A stretch of DNA of 43,582 nucleotides, taken from contig JAPKDW010000005.1 in assembly GCA_028822375.1 (NCBI GenBank), forward strand, positions 1-43,582, in the 5' to 3' direction. Positions 8,307-15,742 of the stretch are shown here, one piece after another (the stretch's first letter is position 1; every line of letters begins with the position of its first letter). The notes below the pieces were generated by a model. The model did no database searches. It was not told where the DNA came from and saw nothing but the letters and a program-made list of their open reading frames with translations. Made by a program: the position numbers and the translations under genes. Origin of the DNA: Opitutaceae bacterium. GTDB lineage: Bacteria; Verrucomicrobiota; Verrucomicrobiia; Opitutales; Opitutaceae.

Positions 8307-8342
8307 AAAAAAATCGGGCGATTCCAATTAGCGCGAATCGCC
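8307..8342 (-). terminator. terminator-like hairpin directly upstream of fabV
   Basis: An inverted repeat GGCGATTC / GAATCGCC with a 10-base loop. On the minus strand it is followed by CGA and a run of seven T. It ends 8 nt before the fabV ATG. It could terminate transcripts from the small ORF at 8457-8549, or act as an attenuator in a fabV leader. Confidence 0.65.
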
Positions 8343-8456
8343 ATTGCACGTTTAAAGAAGGGTTTATTTGGGCGATTTTGGGAGATTATTCCAGGATAAA
8401 CCTCAGTGGATCGCAATCAGCGCGGTCGAGGCAGCGTTCTGACCTAGGATGACGCT

Positions 8457-8549
8457 CTAGAATAATGCGAGTCCGATTAGGCCTAGCACAATGAGAAGAG
8501 TGACTATCGCAAGGACGGTTTTCTCCTGTTTGGTAGTTTTAAACAGCAT
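8457..8549 (-). CDS. small membrane protein, 30 aa, hypothetical
   Basis: Too short for the ORF track. The frame from ATG 8549 encodes a basic N-terminus (MLFKTTKQEK) followed by one hydrophobic helix of about 18 residues and a stop. That is a plausible single-pass membrane microprotein with its N-terminus in the cytoplasm. Directly upstream on the minus strand there is TTGCCC, 15 nt, then TATACT, a fair sigma-70-like pair, but it sits so close to the ATG that the message would be leaderless. A terminator-like hairpin lies about 115 nt downstream. No function can be assigned. It could also be chance coding in the fabV/dsbD divergent region. Confidence 0.4.
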   Translation of the reverse strand: MLFKTTKQEKTVLAIVTLLIVLGLIGLALF

Positions 8550-8597
8550 AAGTATAGAGTGGATTAGCGCCGGGCAAGGCGCTAGAAATTGGATTTT

Positions 8598-10793
8598 ATG
8601 GATATGCACACTTTTAAATCGATGCTCAAGCTTTTCGCAGGACTGTGGATGGCGCTTCCCGTCGCTATGGTGGGACAGGCTTTTCAGGAGGGTCCGGTCG
8701 ATACGGATCAGGCGATCGCCGAATTAGTATCGGATGTTGCGGTGATTCGGCCAGGCCAAACTTTTGAAGTGGCTCTGAGGGTGAAGCTGGATCCGCATTG
8801 GCATGTTTATTGGAAGAATCCGGGCGATACGGGTTTGGCGCCGAAGATTGAATGGGAATTGCCAGACGGGTTCGTTGCGGGCGAGCTAGAGTTTCCCGTT
8901 CCAGAAAGGATCGTGACTCCTCCGGATTACGTTTCCTACGGTTACGAAGGGGAGGTCTTTTTTCTAACGCAAGTGACGGCGCCCGCGAATCTGGCTGTCG
9001 GGCAGACTTTGGCTTTAAATGCAAAGGCGAACTGGTTGGTATGTGAGAGCATGTGCATTCCGGGCAATGCGGACTTGTCGTTGAAATTGCCAGTCACGGA
9101 AACGGGAGAGAGCTTGGCTCCTTCGCCTTGGGCAGATGCGTTGGCGACTGCTCGGAAAGAGCTGCCGCGATTGCTGAAAACGGCGAGCGTGAATTTCGAA
9201 GTTCTCGAGAAGACCGTAACGGCGAGCATCGATTGGGCTGGTTTCGAGGGAATCGAAACCGATGAGCTATATTTTTACGTGGAAGCGGAGGGGTTGGTGA
9301 ATTCAGCCGCAAAGCAGAATTTCGTTTTGAGTGGTTCTTCGCTGATTGTTTCGATGGAGAAATCGGAGTGGTTCGAGGGGGAGGTTGATCAGCTTAAAGG
9401 GATACTCGTGAACGCTTCTGGTTTTGCCGCTGCGGGGGGAGTTCAAGCGGTGGCGTTGGATTCGGCTTCGATCCCGAAGAGCGGAGATCCAACGCTCGCG
9501 GTTGGCGCCGCTGGGTCGAGTCTGACATTTTTGAAGGCTCTGGTGTTCGCGTTTTTGGGGGGGATTATTTTGAATTTGATGCCCTGCGTATTTCCAGTGC
9601 TTTCGATTAAAATATTGGGATTCGTTAAACAATCGGGCGATGACGAGAAAAAGATTTTCGCTCACGGCTTGGCGTTTGCAGGCGGGGTTCTGGTTTCTTT
9701 TTGGGCTTTGGCGGGTGCGTTGATCGCTTTGCGAGCAGGAGGGGAAAGTCTCGGGTGGGGCTTTCAGTTGCAGTCGCCGTATTTTGTTGGGGCTTTACTG
9801 CTCGTGATGTTTTTGTTCGGCCTGAGTTTGATGGGCGTTTTCGAATTCGGAACTTCTGCGATTAGCTTGGCGGGCAAGGTGAAAGGGGAAGGCTTTATCA
9901 GTTCTTTTTCGTCCGGGATATTGGCAACGGCGGTCGCAACGCCCTGCACGGGGCCGTTCATGGGCCCGGCTCTGGGTTTCGCTTTGACGCTTTCAGCTTT
10001 TCAGTCGTTGACCGTGTTCACTTTCCTCGCGCTAGGAATGGCGGCGCCTTATCTGATTCTTTCATCGTTTCCGAAGTTGATCGAGCGTTTGCCTAGACCA
10101 GGTGCGTGGATGGAGACGTTTAAGCAAGTGATGTCTTTTCCGATGTTCGCGACTTGTATTTGGCTAATTTGGCTGATGGGTGCACATGTGGGTGTCGACG
10201 GGTTGGTTGAGGTCTTGGGCGGCCTGTTGATCGTTTCGATTGGCGCCTGGGTTTACGGACGCTGGGCCACGCCGATCAAGAGTGTCGGGACGCGTCGGAT
10301 GGCTACGTTTATCGCTTTGGTTATCGCGAGTTCTGGCGTGTGGATGCTTATGCCGAGCGAAGAAGCGACTTCGGCGGTCGCATCCGAAGGCAGTGGCGGT
10401 CCGGATAAATATGGGTTGACCTGGAAAGCGTTTTCTCCGGAAGTCGTAGCAGCGGCTCGAGCAGAAGGGAAGCCGGTCTTTATTGATTTTACAGCTAAGT
10501 GGTGCCTGACATGTAAGGCGAACAAGGCAGTGATTTTTGCTTCGGATGAAGTGAAACGGCGGTTTGACGAGCTTGGCGTAGTGATGGTTCGAGGCGACTG
10601 GACCAAACGCAATCCTGTCATTACGGAAGCTCTGGAATCGTTCGGACGATCAGGCGTGCCACTTTACGTTTTGTACGATGGCGAACCTTCATCTTCGCCG
10701 CAATTGTTACCAGAGCTGCTTAATCCTGGTATTGTCTTGGATGCGTTAGATAAAATCGTGCCGAGCGGAAGCGGTTCAGCCGCTTCGCGATAA
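8598..10793 (+). CDS. DsbD/ScsB-type thiol:disulfide interchange protein
   Basis: A large membrane reductase carrying electrons from cytoplasmic thioredoxin to the periplasm. Order of parts: N-terminal signal segment; a beta-rich periplasmic domain of the DsbD-alpha/ScsB type (PGQTFEVALRVKLDPHWHVYW) with a cysteine pair in CESMCIPG; a membrane domain with about eight to nine helices and the two redox prolyl-cysteines LMPCVFPVLS and ATPCTGPFMG; and a C-terminal thioredoxin-like domain with WCLTCK near residue 636. The ORF track uses TTG 8589; ATG 8598 or 8604 is likelier. No dedicated partner adjoins it. Likely roles are cytochrome c maturation or keeping periplasmic isomerases and peroxidases reduced. 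It converges on rpoN with only 9 nt between stops. Confidence 0.92.
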   Translation: MDMHTFKSMLKLFAGLWMALPVAMVGQAFQEGPVDTDQAIAELVSDVAVIRPGQTFEVALRVKLDPHWHVYWKNPGDTGLAPKIEWELPDGFVAGELEFPVPERIVTPPDYVSYGYEGEVFFLTQVTAPANLAVGQTLALNAKANWLVCESMCIPGNADLSLKLPVTETGESLAPSPWADALATARKELPRLLKTASVNFEVLEKTVTASIDWAGFEGIETDELYFYVEAEGLVNSAAKQNFVLSGSSLIVSMEKSEWFEGEVDQLKGILVNASGFAAAGGVQAVALDSASIPKSGDPTLAVGAAGSSLTFLKALVFAFLGGIILNLMPCVFPVLSIKILGFVKQSGDDEKKIFAHGLAFAGGVLVSFWALAGALIALRAGGESLGWGFQLQSPYFVGALLLVMFLFGLSLMGVFEFGTSAISLAGKVKGEGFISSFSSGILATAVATPCTGPFMGPALGFALTLSAFQSLTVFTFLALGMAAPYLILSSFPKLIERLPRPGAWMETFKQVMSFPMFATCIWLIWLMGAHVGVDGLVEVLGGLLIVSIGAWVYGRWATPIKSVGTRRMATFIALVIASSGVWMLMPSEEATSAVASEGSGGPDKYGLTWKAFSPEVVAAARAEGKPVFIDFTAKWCLTCKANKAVIFASDEVKRRFDELGVVMVRGDWTKRNPVITEALESFGRSGVPLYVLYDGEPSSSPQLLPELLNPGIVLDALDKIVPSGSGSAASR

Positions 10794-10802
10794 CGGATAG
10801 CG

Positions 10803-12269
10803 CTAATTATACTGTCGCCTGAGATTGCTTGGCAGGATGCCGAGTTCTTCGCGGTATTTGGCGACGGTGCGGCGGGCGATTTTTATATCGCGCTTTTTTA
10901 ATTGAGCAACGATTCCTTGGTCGCTCAAAGGTTTAGCGGTGTTTTCAACGGACACGAGCTGTTGGATCATGTCTTTGACGCTCGTGTTGGAAATAGATTC
11001 TCCGCCGCCGCCTTGGTAGCCGGGCGTGAAGAAAAACTTCATATCGAAGATGCCGTGCGGCGTTTGGATGTATTTGTTGGCGATGGCACGACTCACTGTC
11101 GTCTCGTGCACTCCGACGACATCGGCGACTTGAGTCATAGTGCAGGGCCGCAGCTTGGCGACACCTTCTTCGAGGAAATCGGTTTGGATCTTTACGATCT
11201 CGTTGGCGATGCGTTCGATTGTTTGCTGGCGTTGCTCGATGGAGCTGATGAGAAATTTGCCGGAGCGCATTTTCTCTTGAATGTATTCCTTCTCTTTTCG
11301 CGATAGCTGACCTTTAGCGAGCATCTCTTTATAAGAGGCGCTGATTCGCAGGCGCGGGATGTAATCGCTGTTGAGGGTGACCTTCCATTTGTCTTCGTCG
11401 TATTCGACTACGACGTCGGGTAGAACGGAGCGGTTTGTGTCTTCAGCGAATCGGCGTCCGGGCGCAGGGTCGAGTTGGGAAATTTCTTCGATTGCGGCTT
11501 GTGTGTCTTCAAGAGTGATGCCCATTTTTCGCGCAATGTCGGGAATGCGTCGTCGGGCAAGCAGCTTGAAGTGCTTTTCGACTATTTCGTAGGCATCGGA
11601 ATTCTTGAGGCCTTGCTGTTCGAGCTGCGTGGTGAGGCAATCCTGAATGTCAAATGCTCCAATACCCGCTGGATCGAAGGCTTTGAGTGTGGTGTGCGCT
11701 GCCTGCATCTCGCCTAGCGAGAGTCCGGAGACGAGGGCGAGGTCGGATAACGGAGTGCTGAGGAAGCCGCTATTGTCTAGGCTGCCGACTAAGTACTCGA
11801 TAGCGGTCCGTTGCGACTCGGACATGTCTGACATAGAGGCTTGGGAAAGGAGATGTTCTTGAAGAGAGGCTTCGGTCGTGAGGGAGTTGAAAAAGTGCTC
11901 CCGCTTTTCGGCGTCTTCGCTTGTGTACGCCTGCGCTCCGCCGGCTTCCGAGAAATGGTCGCTCCAATCTTGATCGAGTTTGTTTAGAATCTCGAACGTT
12001 TCATCGAAACGAAGTTCTTCGTTTTCAGAGGCATTGGAATCGGCGGGAGTTTCTGATTCCGAATCGTTTGGAGCAGGTTCGTCGAGGCTCATGCCTTCCA
12101 TTGGCAATTCCTCGATCGACGGATTGGTTTGAAGCTCTTCTTGGATGGTCGTGCGAAGATCCTGAGCGGCAACTTGAAGGATTTTGAGAGAATGGCGAAG
12201 CTGCGGGGCAAGGACTTGAGACTGGGTCTGCTTTTGTCTCAGCTCTTGGTTAAATCCTTGTGCGGCCAT
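10803..12269 (-). CDS. rpoN: RNA polymerase sigma-54 factor
   Basis: 488 aa with all three sigma-54 regions. Region I is Gln/Leu-rich (QELRQKQTQSQVLAPQLRHS) and contacts activators. An acidic variable stretch rich in Glu, Asp and Ser follows (about 55-110). The core-binding domain comes next, then a helix-turn-helix (VADVVGVHETTVSRAI). The C-terminal RpoN box is ARRTVAKYREELGI, which reads the -24 promoter element. Full length and intact. No bacterial enhancer-binding protein (AAA+ activator) is encoded in the window, so its regulators lie elsewhere. It is divergent from the A-type Fe-S carrier gene, with 184 nt between the two starts. Confidence 0.97.
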   Translation of the reverse strand: MAAQGFNQELRQKQTQSQVLAPQLRHSLKILQVAAQDLRTTIQEELQTNPSIEELPMEGMSLDEPAPNDSESETPADSNASENEELRFDETFEILNKLDQDWSDHFSEAGGAQAYTSEDAEKREHFFNSLTTEASLQEHLLSQASMSDMSESQRTAIEYLVGSLDNSGFLSTPLSDLALVSGLSLGEMQAAHTTLKAFDPAGIGAFDIQDCLTTQLEQQGLKNSDAYEIVEKHFKLLARRRIPDIARKMGITLEDTQAAIEEISQLDPAPGRRFAEDTNRSVLPDVVVEYDEDKWKVTLNSDYIPRLRISASYKEMLAKGQLSRKEKEYIQEKMRSGKFLISSIEQRQQTIERIANEIVKIQTDFLEEGVAKLRPCTMTQVADVVGVHETTVSRAIANKYIQTPHGIFDMKFFFTPGYQGGGGESISNTSVKDMIQQLVSVENTAKPLSDQGIVAQLKKRDIKIARRTVAKYREELGILPSNLRRQYN

Positions 12270-12453
12270 TATGTGGGAATCCTAGTCAGTTCTCGATCCG
12301 AATTGTTATATGATGGGATTGAAGGAGGAAAAATCGAGCATTGCAAGTCGCTTGAATCCAATTAGCGCGATTTATGCTGTATCGACTTATGAAGCACAGT
12401 CTTGAGCTTCCAATCTCTTGACATGGGAAGTTAATTGCAGCATTGACAGTGGA

Positions 12454-12771
12454 ATGATAACGCTCACTGAAAACGCGGCGATTAAGGTGAAAAACCTTCA
12501 AGAGGAGAATGGCGATGACGGGAAACTGCTTCGCATCTTCGTCGAATCCGGAGGGTGTTCAGGATTCCAGTACGGAATGTCTTTTGATCAAAAGAAGGAT
12601 GGAGATAAAGCTCTAGAGAGCGCTGGCGTCTCGTTTTTGATGGATGACGCTAGCATAGCTTACATGGAAGGCAGCGAGATTGATTTCGATGATGGCCTCC
12701 AAGGCAAAGGATTCGAAATAAAGAACCCGAATGCCGAGAGCACCTGCGGCTGCGGGAAATCGTTTAACTAG
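12454..12771 (+). CDS. A-type iron-sulfur carrier (HesB/IscA/ErpA family)
   Basis: 105 aa from ATG 12454 (MITLTENAAIKVK), preceded by AGTGGA. The 12 extra residues in the ORF track are unlikely. The three conserved cysteines are present: one in ESGGCSGFQYG (Cys35) and two in the terminal CGCG. These bind an Fe-S cluster or iron that is passed to apo-enzymes. No isc or suf genes are nearby, which fits a stand-alone ErpA-like carrier. The protein is short and complete. The gene ends in front of a long palindrome shared with the convergent ubiE-like gene. Confidence 0.92.
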   Translation: MITLTENAAIKVKNLQEENGDDGKLLRIFVESGGCSGFQYGMSFDQKKDGDKALESAGVSFLMDDASIAYMEGSEIDFDDGLQGKGFEIKNPNAESTCGCGKSFN

Positions 12772-12818
12772 ACTTAATAAGTTTGTTGGCTCGGCAAACG
12801 CCGAATACTCCATGTTTA

Positions 12819-12852
12819 ACCTTTAAAATTACAACGTTGTGATTTTAAAGGT
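12819..12852. terminator. bidirectional terminator palindrome
   Basis: A 34-base near-perfect palindrome: outer arms ACCTTTAAAAT / ATTTTAAAGGT and inner ACAAC / GTTGT, with one mismatched pair. It lies exactly between the convergent Fe-S carrier gene and the ubiE-like stop codon. On each strand the A/T-rich outer arm gives the U-rich tail expected of a two-way terminator. Confidence 0.7.
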
Positions 12853-13548
12853 CTAGGCTTTGCCGATGTGCAAGGCGACGCTTCCGAGGGCCATGGGGAT
12901 TGCGATGATGTCGCGAAAGCCGGCGGTTTCGAGTTCTTGGGTAATGCCGGCACGATCGGGGAAGGATTCGATTGAGTCGCTCAAGTATTGGTAGGCCGCG
13001 AAGTCTCCGGTTACTATGCTGGCGAGAGCGGGGAGCATGTACTTCAGGTAAAAGTAATAGAAGGGTCGATAAAGCGGGTGTGGCTGGGAAAATTCGAGAA
13101 TGAAGAGGTGGCCTGATTCGGCCTTGAGGACGCGCTTCATTTCGAGCAATCCTTTGTGGCGGTCTTCAAGATTTCGATAGCCGAATGAAATGGTGATGGC
13201 GTCGGCTTCTTCGCTTTCGAGCGGAAGATCGAGGATGTCGCCAATTCCGAATTGGATATCGTCGCGGCCTAGAGCGATTTGCTTGCGATTTGCCTCGTCG
13301 ACCATCGGGGCGCAAAAATCGAGTCCTTGAATGGAGGTTTCTTTGGGAAGGCCCTCTCGAAGAGCGAAGGCGACATCGCCACTTCCGGTTGCTAGGTCGA
13401 TTACTGTTTTCGGAGAGCGGTAGTCGACTTCGTCGACGAGGCGATTGCGCCACATTCGGTCGATGCCGAAGCTCAGCATGCGATTGGCAAGGTCGTATCG
13501 CGATGCAATACGGGCGAACATGGAGTTAACTTTAGAGGCGTCAGGCAT
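12853..13548 (-). CDS. ubiE: demethylmenaquinone methyltransferase (UbiE/MenG)
   Basis: 231 aa. UbiE-family C-methyltransferase for the last step of menaquinone (or a step of ubiquinone) synthesis. Signature 1 is seen as FARIASRYDLANRMLSFGIDRMWR, shown here only in part by YDLANRMLS. Motif I is DLATGSGDVAF, and the second signature is ITISFGYRNLEDRHKGL. An anaerobe-compatible menaquinone role is likelier for this lineage, but the sequence alone does not decide. The start at ATG 13548 (MPDASKVNSMF) is preferred; GTG 13569 in the ORF track is the alternative. No other men or ubi genes are in the window. Confidence 0.93.
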   Translation of the reverse strand: MPDASKVNSMFARIASRYDLANRMLSFGIDRMWRNRLVDEVDYRSPKTVIDLATGSGDVAFALREGLPKETSIQGLDFCAPMVDEANRKQIALGRDDIQFGIGDILDLPLESEEADAITISFGYRNLEDRHKGLLEMKRVLKAESGHLFILEFSQPHPLYRPFYYFYLKYMLPALASIVTGDFAAYQYLSDSIESFPDRAGITQELETAGFRDIIAIPMALGSVALHIGKA

Positions 13549-13651
13549 GTCGGTTTGCCCACGAATCACACGTATCTACACGAATGATCTGGTTTAGGGC
13601 CAAAGCGTTTTCTCGGTATATTCGGGTGATTCGCGGATGAGGTTTTTCAGA

Positions 13652-15265
13652 TTATCCGCTAGTAGACTCCTCATTGGCTCGGTAGCTTTTGACTACCCAG
13701 TCGGAGAGTTCTTTTTCCGCGTTCTTGACGACGGATTCAGTGATAGGGAAGACTTTTTGTCCGGTGTTTCGCGAAATAAGCGTAAGGCCGTGATGGAAGT
13801 CGCGGAATTTTTTTTCGCAGAGGGCGCGGATCGTTTTGTCTAAATCGAGGCTTTCCTCGACGAGAGCGATTGCCGCGTCTTCGTCGAAGTCAAGGGTGAA
13901 GCCGTATTGAGCCTCGAATCGCTGAGCGTAGGTGGTGACTTCTTTTAATAGGACTGAGCGTTGCTCCGAAATATTTTCGCGGAGCAATTGCTTGAGATCT
14001 CTGGCCGGGTCGTCGACGGTGCTTTCTTTGACTTCGAATCGCTTGATTCCGGTAGAAGGCAGTTCGAATTTGAAATCGCGGAATACGCGTTCGAGGATCG
14101 TCATAAGACCACGAGCGCCGGTTTTCTCTTTGTGCGCTTTTTCTGAAATGCTTTGTAGGGCCCCTTTGGTTACATCTAGCTTTATGTTGTATCCATCGAA
14201 GTCGGCAAGGTATTGGGCGAGGATGCTGCCTTCTGAGGAGGTGAGGATTTGAAGAAGGTCGTCGGGGAGTAGGTGCATGCAGGCTACTCGAACGGGTAAG
14301 CGGCCGATGAATTCAGGTTCGTATCCGTATTTGATGAAGTCTCGCGTTTCGACTTTGCTCAGGAATTCGTCACTGTCTTCGTCGTTATTCGAACGTGGAG
14401 CCCCGAATCCTAGCGATGAGGTGGTCAGGCGTTTCTTGACAGATTCGCCCAGTTTGTCGAATGCGCCGCTCACGATAAAGAGGATGTGACGCGTATTGAG
14501 CGTTTTCTTACGAGATTTTCCGGATTGTTGTAGATCCATCATCGCTTGCATTTGGCCAAGGAGGTCGGTTTGGCTTTGGAGGTTGACGTCGGTTTCCTCC
14601 ATTAGCTTGAGGAGGTTTATTTGTACGCCTCTTCCGGATACGTCTCGTCCGCCTTCTGTTTTATTGGCAATTTTGTCGATTTCATCGATGTAGATAATTC
14701 CGTATTGGGCCAGGTCTTCATCGCCATTGGCATTTTTGACGAGATCGCGAACGAGGTCGTCGACGTCGCCGCCGACGTAGCCGGTTTCGGAAAACTTGGT
14801 AGCATCGGCTTTTACGAATGGCACTCCAATCAGTTTCGCGACGTTGCGCATCAAGTAGGTTTTTCCAACGCCTGTCGGTCCGAGCAGGATGATATTCTGC
14901 TTGGCGTAGTCGCGATCTTTGATTTCCGGATTCTCAAGGCAGCGGCGGACGTGGTTATAGTGGTCGCAGATGGCGACGGAAATCACCTTCTTGGCTTCTT
15001 GTTGCTGGATGACGAAACGGTCTAGATAGTCGCGAATTTCTTTCGGCTTGAGGTTGAACCCTTGGATGCGTCTAAGTATTTCTGCACGCTCTTCATCGTC
15101 TTCGTTGGGATTTTCTGGCTGGGAAGATTCGGTTTTTGCGGTTGCTCCGCTCGGTTGATTTGGACCGCTGCCCATAGGGAAAAAGGCGTTTCCGTGCTTA
15201 AAAACCTGATCCAGGTTTTTCTTTATCTCCTCCATGGGGTCTTTAGGGTCCTTCTCTTGACTCAT
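13652..15265 (-). CDS. ClpX-like AAA+ unfoldase lacking the zinc-binding domain
   Basis: 537 aa from ATG 15265 (MSQEKDPKDP); ATG 15283 is an alternative. The first 132 codons of the ORF track are antisense to the HU gene and are rejected. ClpX features: Walker A GPTGVGKT (129-136), pore loop GYVG (162-165), Walker B IIYIDEIDK (190-198), the EPEFIGRLPV block (about 316-325) and the sensor-2 GAR (383-385). The tripeptide LGF (285-287, in LGFGAP) corresponds to the ClpP-docking loop, so partnership with ClpP is plausible. Odd points: the N-terminus is acidic and proline-rich with no C4 zinc finger, and a C-terminal extension of about 120 residues, helical in look, goes beyond normal ClpX. It may be a second ClpX paralogue with its own substrates. 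It is divergent from HU. Confidence 0.85.
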   Translation of the reverse strand: MSQEKDPKDPMEEIKKNLDQVFKHGNAFFPMGSGPNQPSGATAKTESSQPENPNEDDEERAEILRRIQGFNLKPKEIRDYLDRFVIQQQEAKKVISVAICDHYNHVRRCLENPEIKDRDYAKQNIILLGPTGVGKTYLMRNVAKLIGVPFVKADATKFSETGYVGGDVDDLVRDLVKNANGDEDLAQYGIIYIDEIDKIANKTEGGRDVSGRGVQINLLKLMEETDVNLQSQTDLLGQMQAMMDLQQSGKSRKKTLNTRHILFIVSGAFDKLGESVKKRLTTSSLGFGAPRSNNDEDSDEFLSKVETRDFIKYGYEPEFIGRLPVRVACMHLLPDDLLQILTSSEGSILAQYLADFDGYNIKLDVTKGALQSISEKAHKEKTGARGLMTILERVFRDFKFELPSTGIKRFEVKESTVDDPARDLKQLLRENISEQRSVLLKEVTTYAQRFEAQYGFTLDFDEDAAIALVEESLDLDKTIRALCEKKFRDFHHGLTLISRNTGQKVFPITESVVKNAEKELSDWVVKSYRANEESTSG

Positions 15266-15365
15266 AATCGTGGGAAATTGCATGGCTTTGAGGTTGACGC
15301 AACCTAAAGTGTGAAAGTAAGTTAGGTGTGAATCTATACCAATAACATCCCTACTAGCTCCCCTC

Positions 15366-15677
15366 ATGTCCAATAATCTCACCAAGCGCGACATCGTCCT
15401 AAAGATATTCGAAAAGACGAAAGACATTCCCCAGAGCAAAATCCAAGAGACGGTGCAGATGACTCTCGATATCGTGTTGGACGCATTGGCGGAAGGCAGA
15501 AACGTAGAGTTACGCAATTTTGGCGTATTCGAAGTGCAGAAGCGGAAGGCGCGCGTCGGCCGCAACCCGAACCGTCCAGAGACTGACGTAGTGATTCCGA
15601 CCCGAGCGGTGGTCAAGTTCAAGGCGGGTAAAGTGCTGAAGGCGAAGATCAAGGATATCAACCTGGAAACTCTTTAA
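15366..15677 (+). CDS. HU/IHF-family DNA-binding protein
   Basis: 103 aa. A typical HU fold: two helices (TKRDIVLKIFEKTKDI, KIQETVQMTL), then the beta saddle with VELRNFGVFEV, and the DNA-intercalating arm containing RNPNRPETD. It bends and packages DNA as a dimer. The RNPxxxE arm is canonical; the C-terminus is slightly longer than the 90-residue standard. It is transcribed away from the ClpX-like gene across a 100-nt divergent region and is followed by an intrinsic terminator. Whether it is HU or IHF-like cannot be settled from sequence. Confidence 0.93.
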   Translation: MSNNLTKRDIVLKIFEKTKDIPQSKIQETVQMTLDIVLDALAEGRNVELRNFGVFEVQKRKARVGRNPNRPETDVVIPTRAVVKFKAGKVLKAKIKDINLETL

Positions 15678-15705
15678 GAGCGTTCGAATCCTTGACACAC
15701 GGAAC

Positions 15706-15727
15706 AGGCGGCATATGTCGCCTTTTT
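15706..15727 (+). terminator. rho-independent terminator after the HU gene
   Basis: The stem GGCGGCATATG/TCGCC (one G-T pair) is followed by TTTTTT. It lies 29 nt after the HU stop and 15 nt before the hisS start codon, so it separates the two genes but must be passed or bypassed for any readthrough into hisS. Confidence 0.75.
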
Positions 15728-15742
15728 TGTTAGCGAAACACG

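Noticed and set aside
7273-8331. 352-aa plus-strand ORF opposite fabV
   Set aside because: Fully antisense to a clear FabV; composition is a mirror of codon bias and shows no protein motifs.
12418-12446. TTGACA as -35 of the Fe-S carrier gene
   Set aside because: The matching -10 position reads CATTGA, a poor fit, and nothing better is in range.
15266-15661. N-terminal 132 codons of the ClpX-like ORF in the track
   Set aside because: They are antisense to the HU gene and have no ClpX similarity; the gene more likely starts at 15265 or 15283.
15692-15720. TTGACA before hisS as a promoter
   Set aside because: The -10 position falls within the HU terminator stem and is a poor match.
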